From an uncultured Eubacteriales bacterium (GTDB taxonomy: Bacteria; Bacillota; Clostridia; Oscillospirales; Acutalibacteraceae), in the NCBI GenBank assembly GCA_934454845.1, contig CAKSGV010000002.1, forward strand, positions 1-64,000: a stretch of DNA of 64,000 nt. The letters are read 5' to 3'. The notes under the pieces were generated by a model that saw only the letters and a program-made list of their open reading frames with translations, was not told where the DNA came from and ran no database searches. Positions 6,615-15,073 of this stretch are shown in pieces; the stretch's first letter is position 1; every line of letters begins with the position of its first letter. The translations under genes were made by a program, and so were the position numbers.

Positions 6615-9335
6615 ATGAAAAGGCTTACAGGCTTTATTGTAAATAAACGGAATATCATTTTTTCCGCCATGCTGATATTGACCGCACTCTGCGCTTTTTT
6701 GATACCGAAGGTCAGCGTAAACTCGGACATGACCAAATATCTGCCGGACGATTCCTCGATGAAGCAGGGTATTTCTCTTATGGAAAAGGAATTTCCGACG
6801 GCGGGGGAAGCCTACACGATTCGGGTGATGTTCAAGAGGCTCGACAGTGAGAAAAAGACAGAATTTAAGGACGCGCTTGCCGCAATTGAGAATGTTGACA
6901 GCGTGACCTATGACATGACCGGCAGTGACTATAACAGCGGGGAATATACCCTCTATATTCTCAATACCAAATATGGATATGATACCGAGGAGGAGGCAGC
7001 CGTCGAAAGGCAGGTTAAAGAAAAGTTTTCCGACTATGAAGTCACGGTGAAGAACGACGACACCTCGGCTCCGGACATTCCGCTTTCGGTGTATCTTGCG
7101 GCGTTCGGAATCATTCTTGTCGTTCTGCTCATCTCCTGCGGCTCATATTTTGAACCGGTGCTGTTTCTCATCACTATCGGCATTGCCGTTGTGCTGAATC
7201 TCGGAACGAATTTCTTTCTCAGAGAGATCTCGGATGTCAGCTTTGGTATTGCGGCGGTGCTGCAGCTTGCACTGTCGATGGACTATTCCATCATTCTGAT
7301 GAACCGCTACCGGCAGGAGATGAAAAAAACAGACGACCGTAAAGAGGCAATGGCAAATGCCCTGCGCGCCGCCCTCGGCTCGATTACGGGCAGTGCCGTA
7401 ACCACGATCGTCGGATTGCTGGTGCTGGTTTTTATGAGCTTTAAAATAGGTGCGGACATCGGTATTGTACTGGCAAAGGGCGTTGCATTCAGCATGCTAT
7501 GCGTGTTCACCGTTCTGCCGGTGCTTATACTGCTGTCGCATAAGCCGATTGAAAAAACCGAAAAGAAAAAACGAACGGAAAAAGCGCGTAAGAACGGTCT
7601 TTCGGCGGTGCTTGGCGGTTTCAGCTACCGTTTCCGCAGCGTTATTGCGATACTGTTCGTTGTGCTGTTTATCGCCACGGGCTATCTGCAATCCGGTACA
7701 AAAACCGTCTACACGCTGTCCGAAAAGGATACGATTGCCGATATTTTTCCCAAGGCCAACACGTTTGTTCTGCTTTATGATAACACAGATGAGGATAACA
7801 TTGCGGACATTGTGTCGGCCTTGGAAGAAAAGGACGGCGTGAAGACTGTCGTTTCATATCCCACGACAATAGGCAAACAGTGTACCGTAAAGGAAATGTC
7901 AAATATGCTCACGGAAATGAGCGGCGATTTACAGGTAGACGAAAAGCTGCTTAACCTCGTTTATTATCATTATCACACAGACGGTAAAACAGAGCCCATG
8001 ACACTGTCTGCTTTCATCGGATTTCTTTCGGATACGGCGGCGACCGATCCGATGTTCTCCGATTATATAGACCAAGCCTCGGCGGAACAGCTCGCGAGGC
8101 TGAAACCTCTAACCGAAAAAAGCACCCTGACTGTTCCTATGACGCCTGCCGCACTCGCGCAGACTCTCGGCATGGATGCGGAACAGGTGATACAACTTTT
8201 TATGCTCCGCTACGGGACGGAATATACGCCGGATAAAACAATGTCGCCTTATGAATTTGTTTCCTTCTTAACGGACAATGTTCTCCCCAAGCCCGAATAT
8301 GCCGTTATGTTTGATGATGGTACAAAGACAAAGTTGTACCAGACGAAGGCGATTGCTGACGCTGTAGTAAGCGGTAAAGAATTCACAGTCAAGGAAATGG
8401 TTGAGTTTGTTGGGAAAATAAGCAATAAATTTAACGATAACACGGTGGAACTGCTCTACCTGTACAGCGCAAGCCTTAAACAGGGAAACGACCGGAGTAC
8501 CATGTCTCCGGAAACGCTGGTAAAGCACATTGAAAAGCTAGCTTCCGAGCCGTTGCTTTCCACCCTGTTGACCAACGAGCAGAAAGCCGGTATTGCAAAG
8601 GCGAGGAAGCAACTCGACGACGGGGTGCAACAACTCAAAGGCGAAGAACATTCACGGCTGACTGTCACGACCAAACTGCCGGTTGAGTCGGAGAAAACCT
8701 CAGCATTTGTAAAGGAGATGACAGAGTTATGCGATGAAAAACTGTCCGGAGAATACCATCTTATCGGTAACAGCATTATGGTAGACGAAATGGAGTCCGG
8801 ATTCGGCAGGGAGCAGCTGATTATCACTCTGCTTACGGCGGCGTCCATTTTCATAGTGGTTGCTTTGACTTTCCGTTCGCTCGCCATACCTGCAATCCTT
8901 GTGTTGATCGTACAGTGCGGTGTGTTCATTACAGTCTCGGCGCTTGGAACTATCGGCGGCTCAATGTACTATCTGGCGCTCCTCATTGTTGAATGTATTC
9001 TGATGGGAGCAACCATCGACTACGGAATTCTATTTACAAGCTATTATCGTGAGATGCGAGCAACACTTTCAGTGTGCGAAGCAATCGTTGCTGCATATAA
9101 GGGGAGTATACATACTATTCTGACCTCCGGTACAATTATGGTGCTGATTACTGCCGTTATAGGTCCGCTGTTTGGCAATCCAACCATTGAGCAGATCGTT
9201 CGCACTTTGTCGGTTGGATGTGCTTCTGCTATGTTTCTTATCTTGTTTATCCTGCCCGGTATTCTCTCTTTGTGCGACAAAATCGTTGTGAGAAAAGGAA
9301 AGAAACAAGAAAAAGCATCTTGCTCAATTAATTAA
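6615..9335 (+). CDS. MMPL/RND-family membrane transporter
   Basis: This 906-residue transporter has the two-fold RND layout: one N-terminal transmembrane helix, an extracytoplasmic domain of about 130 residues, five helices (first repeat), then the same pattern again with a larger soluble domain of about 350 residues. The conserved Asp-Tyr of MMPL proteins appears twice, in LSMDYSIILMNRY and in GATIDYGILFTSYY, where protons are relayed. MMPL proteins export lipids or hydrophobic compounds. I start at the ATG at 6615, with GGGAGG upstream and a promoter 44 bases ahead; longer readings run through the promoter. Control by the divergent TetR regulator is likely. Confidence 0.92.
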   Translation: MKRLTGFIVNKRNIIFSAMLILTALCAFLIPKVSVNSDMTKYLPDDSSMKQGISLMEKEFPTAGEAYTIRVMFKRLDSEKKTEFKDALAAIENVDSVTYDMTGSDYNSGEYTLYILNTKYGYDTEEEAAVERQVKEKFSDYEVTVKNDDTSAPDIPLSVYLAAFGIILVVLLISCGSYFEPVLFLITIGIAVVLNLGTNFFLREISDVSFGIAAVLQLALSMDYSIILMNRYRQEMKKTDDRKEAMANALRAALGSITGSAVTTIVGLLVLVFMSFKIGADIGIVLAKGVAFSMLCVFTVLPVLILLSHKPIEKTEKKKRTEKARKNGLSAVLGGFSYRFRSVIAILFVVLFIATGYLQSGTKTVYTLSEKDTIADIFPKANTFVLLYDNTDEDNIADIVSALEEKDGVKTVVSYPTTIGKQCTVKEMSNMLTEMSGDLQVDEKLLNLVYYHYHTDGKTEPMTLSAFIGFLSDTAATDPMFSDYIDQASAEQLARLKPLTEKSTLTVPMTPAALAQTLGMDAEQVIQLFMLRYGTEYTPDKTMSPYEFVSFLTDNVLPKPEYAVMFDDGTKTKLYQTKAIADAVVSGKEFTVKEMVEFVGKISNKFNDNTVELLYLYSASLKQGNDRSTMSPETLVKHIEKLASEPLLSTLLTNEQKAGIAKARKQLDDGVQQLKGEEHSRLTVTTKLPVESEKTSAFVKEMTELCDEKLSGEYHLIGNSIMVDEMESGFGREQLIITLLTAASIFIVVALTFRSLAIPAILVLIVQCGVFITVSALGTIGGSMYYLALLIVECILMGATIDYGILFTSYYREMRATLSVCEAIVAAYKGSIHTILTSGTIMVLITAVIGPLFGNPTIEQIVRTLSVGCASAMFLILFILPGILSLCDKIVVRKGKKQEKASCSIN

Positions 9336-9365
9336 GAGACTTGTATAGGATCCGGATTTGACAAT

Positions 9366-9408
9366 ACCTCCCGCTGTGGTTTCTATTTCTGCATCGGGAG
9401 GTGTTTCT
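9366..9408 (+). terminator. Possible terminator of the MMPL gene
   Basis: An inverted repeat ACCTCCCG/CGGGAGGT (9366-9373 and 9395-9402) with a 21-base loop is followed by a T-rich tract. It stands 30 bases after the MMPL stop codon. The long loop makes it a weak candidate. Confidence 0.4.
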
Positions 9409-9429
9409 TCTCTTTCAAGCAAGCGAGAC

Positions 9430-9774
9430 AACGGTAGCATTATGTATGACTTTGCGAACGGAAAGACGACGATCTGCGATATTGACCTTTTCCGCAAGCA
9501 ACCGTGTATTAACGATATGGGACGTATGTGGTGTAGCTCTCGCTTCCAATCCCTGGAGGAATATCAGCTCGGAGCCGATATTGATGAAATTACGAACGTC
9601 TATACCCTTGGTGCTACCGCTTTTGCGCTCTTTGGTGAGTATAACCGCACACGAGAAAAATGGCAGCTCAGCGACAAGTTGTTTGAGATTGCCACGAGAG
9701 CTGTGAGTGATGATCGTACCAAGCGTCAGCAATCAATCAGACAGTTCACAGCAGAATGGGAGGCGGCACAATAA
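9430..9774 (+). pseudogene. C-terminal fragment of a serine/threonine protein kinase-like protein
   Basis: An open segment of about 115 residues resembles the C-terminal lobe of a Hanks-type kinase. NGSIMYDF followed by TTICDIDLFR looks like the catalytic and DFG-equivalent region, and FQSLEEYQLGADIDEITNVYTLGATAFALF resembles the activation-segment/APE helix region. No N-lobe, P-loop or lysine is present upstream: the frame runs into sequence next to the MMPL terminator hairpin with no ribosome site. I therefore read it as a 5'-truncated remnant. It ends one base into the start of the DUF3795 gene (TAATG). Kinase assignment is by eye and moderately sure. Confidence 0.6.
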
Positions 9775-10142
9775 TGAAAGATATCGCATTTTGCGGACTT
9801 GCCTGTTGCGTTTGCTCCGAAAATAAAGGTTGTGTAGGTTGCCAAGATGGAGGCTGTGAAAGCCACGGCTGGTGCAAAAACTATAACTGTAGTAAGGAAA
9901 AAGGGCTGAACGGCTGTTGGGAATGTTCTGAATTTCCTTGCACCGGATGTATGCTCGATAAGCCCCGTATTTGTGCTTTTGCAGAGTTTGCAAGAAGATA
10001 CGGTGTAGAGGAACTTGAAAAATGCCTCCTTAGAAATAAGGAAAAAGGCATTGTTTATCACTATGAAGGTCAGCTCGTTGGCGACTACGACAAGTGCCAG
10101 ACCGAGGAAGAAATCATTGAAACGATTAAGACCGGAAAGTGA
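9774..10142 (+). CDS. DUF3795 family cysteine-rich protein
   Basis: This 122-residue protein is rich in cysteines arranged as in DUF3795 proteins: an N-terminal CGLACCVCSENKGCVGC pattern, then WCKNYNC, CWECSEFPCTGC. The spacing suggests metal (zinc or iron-sulfur) binding, but the function of the family is unknown. I start at ATG 9774, which has GGGAGG upstream and overlaps the stop of the kinase fragment, rather than 18 bases earlier. A GNAT acetyltransferase gene follows after 49 bases. Confidence 0.82.
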   Translation: MKDIAFCGLACCVCSENKGCVGCQDGGCESHGWCKNYNCSKEKGLNGCWECSEFPCTGCMLDKPRICAFAEFARRYGVEELEKCLLRNKEKGIVYHYEGQLVGDYDKCQTEEEIIETIKTGK

Positions 10143-10191
10143 TTTGCATGGATAAAAACATGATCGGTAAGAATTTGACGGAGGATTCATT

Positions 10192-10773
10192 ATGGAAATA
10201 TCAGTTTGTAAACTAACACATGAATTATTGGACGATTGGTTAGCTTATTTTGACAAAGACGCCTTTTCAGACAATGATGAATGGTGCGGATGTTATTGTA
10301 TGTGCTACCATTGGGATCGTGAATTGGAAAAGAAACGTGCTTGGAATTGCGATAGAGATTGCGCTGAATTTAACAGAAAGCAAGCCATTAACTTTATAAA
10401 AAGCGGACGTATGCAGGGATATTTAGCATACGTTGATGGAAAGGTTGTTGGGTGGTGCAATTCAAATAATAAGAAATCATATAATAATGTCAATTTTAAT
10501 TTTGCAGAAGAAGTGCCAGATAACGGTGAGAAAATAAATTCTATTGTATGCTTTTCTGTTTCACCGGAGTATAGAGGTTGCGGTGTTGCTACCGCTTTAC
10601 TTGAATATGTATGTAAAGATGCAAAGGCAGAAGGATTTGATTTAATAGAGGCATATCCATTTGCACACAATGAAAACCACTCTTATCATGGTCCTCTATC
10701 CATGTATAAAAAGAATGGATTTGAAGTGTGCGGGCAAATTGAAGGATGTATTGTTTGCAGAAAAATCCTATGA
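10192..10773 (+). CDS. GNAT family N-acetyltransferase
   Basis: The product is a 193-residue acetyltransferase. The acetyl-CoA binding motif A of the GNAT fold is visible as VCFSVSPEYRGCGVATALLEY (the R-x-x-G-x-A loop), and MYKKNGFEVCG is the usual C-terminal motif B. The N-terminal half has an unusual Cys/Trp-rich patch (WCGCYCMCYHW) seen in a GNAT subgroup of Firmicutes. Its substrate is not readable. A GGAGG site lies 8 bases before the ATG. Confidence 0.88.
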   Translation: MEISVCKLTHELLDDWLAYFDKDAFSDNDEWCGCYCMCYHWDRELEKKRAWNCDRDCAEFNRKQAINFIKSGRMQGYLAYVDGKVVGWCNSNNKKSYNNVNFNFAEEVPDNGEKINSIVCFSVSPEYRGCGVATALLEYVCKDAKAEGFDLIEAYPFAHNENHSYHGPLSMYKKNGFEVCGQIEGCIVCRKIL

Positions 10774-10775
10774 TT

Positions 10776-10925
10776 CATACACGATACCGCCGTAATCGGC
10801 ATTTTATAAACGGAAGCAGCATGTGTATCTGCTATCTTTCAAGGGAGGACAGCGGAACCGAGAAAACGGTGCGCGTAGCCCGAAAGGAAGGCCTTCAAAT
10901 AATTAACATCGCCGAAAAAGCCTGA
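10776..10925 (+). pseudogene. C-terminal fragment of a SLOG/DUF1273-like protein
   Basis: The frame directly after the GNAT stop encodes about 50 residues ending RNRHFINGSS, CICYLSRED, then RVARKEGLQIINIAEKA and a stop. The CICYL strand followed by a helix and an IINI strand is the end of the Rossmann-like SLOG fold seen in DUF1273 (YspA-like) proteins. The nucleotide-binding N-terminal half is missing and there is no start signal, so this is a remnant. Confidence 0.5.
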
Positions 10926-10960
10926 CGGCAAATCTGGGCGAAAAGGTTTACATGATATGA

Positions 10961-10991
10961 GTGAGTCCGGTTATCGGGCTCACTTTTTTTG
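10961..10991 (+). terminator. Intrinsic terminator
   Basis: GTGAGTCCG and CGGGCTCAC (one G-T pair) form a 9-bp stem with a short TTAT loop, followed by seven T residues at 10984-10990. It insulates the Rrf2 promoter just downstream. Confidence 0.8.
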
Positions 10992-11012
10992 AGACAAAAT
11001 TCAGTTATCCAC

Positions 11013-11056
11013 TTGACACCTGCTGCTGTAACTGTTATAATTACAGCAGCAGGTGT
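11013..11056 (+). promoter_or_regulatory. Strong promoter inside a perfect palindrome (Rrf2 operator)
   Basis: TTGACA at 11013-11018 and TATAAT at 11036-11041 with a 17-base spacer form a consensus vegetative promoter. A perfect 16-bp inverted repeat (ACACCTGCTGCTGTAA at 11016-11031 and its complement at 11041-11056) with a 9-base centre overlaps both boxes. A protein bound there would block RNA polymerase. The Rrf2 regulator encoded 50 bases downstream is the natural candidate. Confidence 0.85.
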
Positions 11057-11104
11057 AACAAAAAACATTACAGAAAGATTTCGTATACCGAGGAGGTAAT
11101 CGTT

Positions 11105-11548
11105 ACGAACAGTTCATTCAGCATTGCCGTCCATGCGCTTGTCTATCTCAATCACATGGAAAAGGTACTCAGCAGTGAGGAGCTGGCACAGAATGTCTGC
11201 ACCAACCCCGTGCTGATACGCAAGGTCATGTCCAAGCTGAAAAAGGCAGGCTTTGTGGATACCAAGGGCGGCAATAATGGAGGCTACATATTTATCGCCG
11301 ATGCCGATAAACTTACACTGGGGCAGGTCGCCGAGGCGATAGACGCAAAATTTGTCGGTTCGCCGTGGAGAAGCGGTGATATGAATAAGGAGTGCTTGAT
11401 CGCTTCGGGAATGGGTGAGATTATGCAGAACATTTACCGGCAGCTTGATGAGAATTGCAAAAAAAGTCTGCACGGTATTACTGTGGCGGATATCGACCGA
11501 AAGATACTGAAGCATGGAAAAGAGCCGACTGTCAGCGAAGAAATATAG
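11105..11548 (+). CDS. Rrf2 family transcriptional regulator
   Basis: The 147-residue product is a winged-helix Rrf2 protein: SFSIAVHALVYLNHME, then LSSEELAQNVCTNPVLIRKVM (recognition helix) and the wing KGGNNGGYIF. There is no ATG, GTG or TTG near the ribosome site GGAGG (11092-11096). The in-frame ACG at 11105 is 8 bases away and gives T-N-S-S-F, the expected N terminus, so an ACG or other non-standard start is likely. Cysteines are not spaced like the Fe-S ligands of IscR or NsrR, so cluster binding is doubtful; thiol sensing is possible. It probably regulates itself, and perhaps the MsrAB gene that follows. Confidence 0.85.
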   Translation, partial: TNSSFSIAVHALVYLNHMEKVLSSEELAQNVCTNPVLIRKVMSKLKKAGFVDTKGGNNGGYIFIADADKLTLGQVAEAIDAKFVGSPWRSGDMNKECLIASGMGEIMQNIYRQLDENCKKSLHGITVADIDRKILKHGKEPTVSEEI

Positions 11549-11785
11549 CTGAAAATCGGTGCGGTTCTCATTTTTTACCGCCACTTATTGCGAGTGCTGT
11601 TGTAGGCTGTTTGTCTTACGCTGTACGGTGACGTACGTGAAACCGTGCCGTCGGCGGAAATGCTTTTCTCTGTACCGAAGCCGGAGCGATGTTTCTTTTC
11701 CTGACGGCAACTCTTTTTGTACAGGCAAGATATAAAACAGCAATCGGACAGAGCTCCGATCGTAAGTCACCAAGGAGGCGGTAAT

Positions 11786-12880
11786 ATGAAACGAATCATA
11801 CGGGTTTCAGTCTTTCTTTGGGCAGCGGTTCTTCTTTTTACCGGGTGCGGAATCGGCAAGGATATAAATAATACGGATGTAGAAGGCTTGCCAAAGGAGG
11901 CAGAACAAATGGATTTTTCAAAAGAAAAGCAGAATGTGATCTATCTTGCCGGCGGCTGTTTCTGGGGGCTGGAACACCTGATGCAGTCGATCCCCGGCGT
12001 TATCGATGCCCAAAGCGGCTATGCCAACGGCACGTGCGAAGCGGATGCCGACTATAAAACGGTTTGTGCGGGCAGCACCGGTTTCCGTGAGACGGTGCGT
12101 ATAGAGTATGATTCCGAAAAGGTCAGCCTTGACGCTTTGCTGCTTGCATATTTCTATGTAATAGATCCGACGGTGCAGAATCGGCAGGGAAACGATGTGG
12201 GGAGTCAGTATCAGACCGGAATTTATTACACAAACGAAGCTGCAAGAGAAACGGCGCAGAGGTTATATGACCTTGAAAAGAGTCGAAGGACGAAGTTTTT
12301 TGTAGAATGCGGTCCGCTTCTCAATTTCTATCCGGCGGAGGAATACCATCAGGATTATCTGCAAAAGAATCCGGGCGGTTATTGCCATATCCCGCGAGAG
12401 GAAATCGAACTGTTTTCAAAACTGAGGATCGATCCGGGTGACTACAGAAAGCCTGCTGCCGAGTCAATACGCGAAAAGCTTACGGCAGAGCAATATCGCG
12501 TCACTCAGGAAAATGAAACCGAGCGCCCGTTCCAAAAAGAGCTTTGGAACAAATTTGAAAAAGGTATCTATGTGGATGTAGTGACCGGCGAACCGCTGTT
12601 TTCCTCAACCGATAAATTTGAAAGCGGCTGTGGCTGGCCGGCATTTTCAAAGCCGATAGAAGCCCCTGCGGTCATTGAACGGCAGGACGACAGCCACGGA
12701 ATGCGCAGAACAGAGGTGCGCAGCCGAGCCGGAGACTCCCACCTCGGTCATGTGTTTGAGGACGATCCAGATTCGCCGAACGGTGTGCGCTATTGTATCA
12801 ACAGTGCGGCGCTGCGTTTTATCCCCTTTGAAAAAATGGAAGCCGAGGGCTATTGCTATCTGCTTTCCGTCTTTGATTGA
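11786..12880 (+). CDS. msrAB: Surface-anchored methionine sulfoxide reductase MsrA-MsrB fusion
   Basis: This 364-residue lipoprotein (signal helix ending LFTGC, lipid Cys21) joins two repair domains. MsrA comes first, with catalytic Cys58 in GGCFWG, and reduces the S form of methionine sulfoxide. MsrB follows, with SGCGWPAFSKP and the catalytic Cys in RYCINSAALRF, and reduces the R form. The zinc-binding CxxC pairs of many MsrB proteins are absent. AAGGAGG precedes the ATG at 11786; an upstream in-frame codon at 11717 lacks a site. It would repair oxidised extracytoplasmic proteins using electrons from the CcdA/thioredoxin unit encoded next, as known for pneumococcal MsrAB2-CcdA2-Etrx2. Confidence 0.93.
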   Translation: MKRIIRVSVFLWAAVLLFTGCGIGKDINNTDVEGLPKEAEQMDFSKEKQNVIYLAGGCFWGLEHLMQSIPGVIDAQSGYANGTCEADADYKTVCAGSTGFRETVRIEYDSEKVSLDALLLAYFYVIDPTVQNRQGNDVGSQYQTGIYYTNEAARETAQRLYDLEKSRRTKFFVECGPLLNFYPAEEYHQDYLQKNPGGYCHIPREEIELFSKLRIDPGDYRKPAAESIREKLTAEQYRVTQENETERPFQKELWNKFEKGIYVDVVTGEPLFSSTDKFESGCGWPAFSKPIEAPAVIERQDDSHGMRRTEVRSRAGDSHLGHVFEDDPDSPNGVRYCINSAALRFIPFEKMEAEGYCYLLSVFD

Positions 12881-12897
12881 CAAGAAAGGAGTTTGAT

Positions 12898-13425
12898 ATG
12901 GAATTTGCGATTACATTTCTTGAAGGCTTTATTTCCTTCATTTCCCCCTGTATGCTGCCGCTTTTGCCACTGTATATCTCATATTTTGCGGGAGGAGCGG
13001 ACAAAAAGCATAAAGTGTTTTTGAGAGCACTCAGCTTTGTGTTGGGTTTCACAGTCGTTTTCAGTGTGCTCGGGCTGTTTGCCGGCACGATCGGCGCTTT
13101 TTTGAGAGAATATAAGACCGTTGTCAACATTATAGGGGGACTGTTGATCGTTGTGTTCGGTCTGTCTTATCTGGAGTTTATTAAGCTTCCGTTCTTCAAG
13201 GGGATGCAGAGCGGGCGGACGGCTGATACCGCAGTGTCTGCATTTCTGTTCGGTGTTGTTTATTCTGTAAGCCTGACGCCGTGTATCGGAGCCTTTCTCG
13301 GTTCGGCACTTGCACTTGCCGGGGCATCCGGCTCTGCGGTTAAAGGAGTGCTGCTCCTTGTTACATATTCGTTGGGACTCGGTGTGCCGTTGCTTTTTCG
13401 GCGCTTATTATCGGCGCTGCAGTGA
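12898..13425 (+). pseudogene. CcdA-like membrane thiol-disulfide electron carrier, frameshifted near its end
   Basis: The product begins as a typical CcdA/DsbD-beta membrane protein: FISPCMLPLLPLYISYF holds the first redox Cys, and SLTPCIGAFLGSALALA the second. GGAG precedes the ATG at 12898. After LGVPL the frame slides: CCGTTGCTTTTTCGG reads LLFRRLLSALQ and stops. In the next frame the same DNA reads as the expected end of the last helix (FSALIIGAAVIYGEL) and runs straight into the thioredoxin gene at 13422. One T missing around 13394 explains this. So the original gene was probably one CcdA-thioredoxin fusion; a base-calling error cannot be excluded. Confidence 0.8.
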
Positions 13426-14273
13426 TTTACGGCGAGCTTTCAAAGCGGTATGAGCAAGAAATACAGCCGCCCGTCCACACGGAGCAGACGATGAAAACAA
13501 AACCCGGCACCAAAGTGACGAACGAAAAAAAGACTGCCGAAACCACGGATGCGGGAGAAAACACCGCAGATTCCTCTTTGGAGAGTGCGGCAACAACGGG
13601 TCCTGAAAAATCGCTTGAAAAAGAAACGGAGCGAGCTTCGGGTGCAACAGAGCAGCCTGTCCGCAATTCCGGTGAAGATACTGCACCAAAGCCACCGACT
13701 CCCGGAATGTCACAGCAACAGACGAACACGAAAAAACCGAAGGATGCGGAAAAACCAAATAATACAGAGAATCCTGCCGGTACTGCAAAGCTGGAACCCG
13801 GAATGCCAAATACAGAACCGCCTGCTACGGAGCAACCCGGAACAATCGCTCCCGAAACAGACCCTCCCGTAACGTATGATCCGGATAAAAACACCGCGCC
13901 GGATTTCACAGTGCTTGATGCAAACGGAAAAAAGATACGTCTGTCGGACAATTTCGGTAAGCCTATCGTCATCAATTTCTGGGCAACATGGTGCCCTCCG
14001 TGTAAGAAGGAGCTTCCGGATTTTGACAAGCTCTGCTTGGAATACGGAGACAAGGTGGTCTTTATGATGGTAAACCTGACAGACGGCAGGCGTGATACTG
14101 TGGAAGGAACAAAAAGCTTTGTTTCAAAGAACGGTTATACTTTCCCGGTGTATTTTGATACCGAATACAACGGTGCCGATGCCTACAACGTTTCGTCTAT
14201 TCCGCAAACCACCTTCATAGACGCAAACGGAAATGTCTATAACTGTGGACCTTTCTCTGATGTCTGTGCGTGA
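13422..14273 (+). pseudogene. TlpA/ResA-like thioredoxin domain, second half of a CcdA fusion, with altered C terminus
   Basis: This 283-residue segment starts with the end of a CcdA helix (VIYGELSKRYEQ), so its apparent ATG is not a true start. A long linker of about 130 residues rich in Thr, Pro, Glu and Lys follows; it would span the wall side. A thioredoxin domain then appears with NFWATWCPPCKKELPDF (active-site WCPPC) and the cis-proline SSIPQTTFID. The normal final helix of TlpA proteins is missing: after NGNVYN the sequence diverges and stops, suggesting a deletion joint near 14240. Its job would be to pass electrons from CcdA to MsrAB. Confidence 0.75.
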
Positions 14274-14430
14274 TAAATACAGCCCGCATGACAACAAAAC
14301 AGACAGAGGAGAAGCAAAACATGAGCTTGAACAACTGAAAGTCTCAATGGAACGCATAGGATACAGAGTAGCGTTTGACAGAGGTAATGTCAAGCGACAA
14401 TCCGATTTGCCGAAAAAGGAGAGACCATGA
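14233..14430 (+). CDS. Unrecognised small protein, possibly a 5'-truncated remnant
   Basis: A 65-residue frame starts inside the damaged end of the thioredoxin gene. Its C-terminal 50 residues are charged and helical (GEAKHELEQLKVSMERIGYR), while the first residues overlap the joint near 14240. I do not recognise it. Its TGA overlaps the ATG of the next small frame (ATGA, 14427-14430), which suggests these were coupled genes of an inserted element. Low confidence. Confidence 0.3.
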   Translation: MSITVDLSLMSVRDKYSPHDNKTDRGEAKHELEQLKVSMERIGYRVAFDRGNVKRQSDLPKKERP

Positions 14431-14570
14431 ACAAAAACAGCAAAAATAGAAGTCCTTTCCGATTAAATTGTTCGGAAAATAACAGGATAGGCTTTCAAAT
14501 TAAGCGCGCCGCTTTTGACAGACGCGTGGAGCAGGTGCGTTTTGAAAATGCGCCTGCTTTTGTTATATAA
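14427..14570 (+). CDS. Small basic protein of unknown function
   Basis: This 47-residue frame starts at an ATG with AAAGGAG 6 bases upstream and overlaps the previous stop by 4 bases. The product (starting MNKNSKNRSPF, ending FENAPAFVI) is basic, without recognisable domains. Its last third overlaps a terminator-like hairpin at 14531-14563, so the frame could be fortuitous. Confidence 0.35.
   Translation: MNKNSKNRSPFRLNCSENNRIGFQIKRAAFDRRVEQVRFENAPAFVI
14531..14563 (+). terminator. Intrinsic terminator
   Basis: GCAGGTGCGTTTT pairs with AAAATGCGCCTGC (13 bp, two G-U pairs) around a GA/A loop and is followed by TTTTGTT. It ends the small-gene remnant before the VanZ gene. Confidence 0.7.
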
Positions 14571-14599
14571 AAGGGCTTTTATGTAGGATGGAGGAAGAA

Positions 14600-15073
14600 A
14601 TGAAACGGCATAGAAAAACGGCAATACGGATACTTTTCGTCGTCTATTGTGTTGTGATGATGCAGCTACTGTTTTTCAGATCTCCGAGTTCACACACTAT
14701 GCCGTATTGGCAGATCATTCGGGAAAATATCAACATAATTCCTTTGGCGACAATCCGTAATCAGATACATCTCATTTTACATGGAACCAACCACATAAGG
14801 GTGCATTATGCCTATCTCAACCTGTTTGGAAACATTATAGCTTTTATTCCATGCGGCATTTTTCTCACCTTGCTCGGCAACAAAACTAAAAAGCCGGGCT
14901 GGATGCTCTTTATATCTTTTGCAGTTTTTCTTATAGTTGTGATCGTTCAGCTTTTCTCTCTGACCGGACGGGCGGATATTGACGATGTGCTGCTTAATAT
15001 GCTCGGCTGTTTGTTTGGATATTGCCTGTGGCGAATAGGAAACGCGTTACATAAGCGAAGATTGAACAGATGA
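14600..15073 (+). CDS. VanZ-like family membrane protein
   Basis: This 157-residue membrane protein has the VanZ pattern: an N-terminal helix (ILFVVYCVVMMQLLFF), the motif NINIIPLATI, then three more helices including LNLFGNIIAFIPCGIFL and DIDDVLLNMLGCLFGY. VanZ confers low-level teicoplanin resistance in vancomycin clusters by an unknown route, but most chromosomal family members have no known role. I choose the ATG at 14600, which has GGAGG 5 bases upstream, over the ATG at 14588. No resistance genes lie nearby. Confidence 0.88.
   Translation: MKRHRKTAIRILFVVYCVVMMQLLFFRSPSSHTMPYWQIIRENINIIPLATIRNQIHLILHGTNHIRVHYAYLNLFGNIIAFIPCGIFLTLLGNKTKKPGWMLFISFAVFLIVVIVQLFSLTGRADIDDVLLNMLGCLFGYCLWRIGNALHKRRLNR

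Noticed and set aside
10961..11104. GTG at 10961 as the start of the Rrf2 gene (195-residue version)
   Set aside because: That reading begins inside a terminator and runs through the promoter and palindrome. The extra 48 residues are Cys/Tyr-rich and unlike any Rrf2 N terminus.
13380..13440. Programmed ribosomal frameshift between CcdA and thioredoxin
   Set aside because: The only T-run is CTTTTTC, which is too short for transcript slippage, and no X-XXY-YYZ heptamer occurs in the zero frame.
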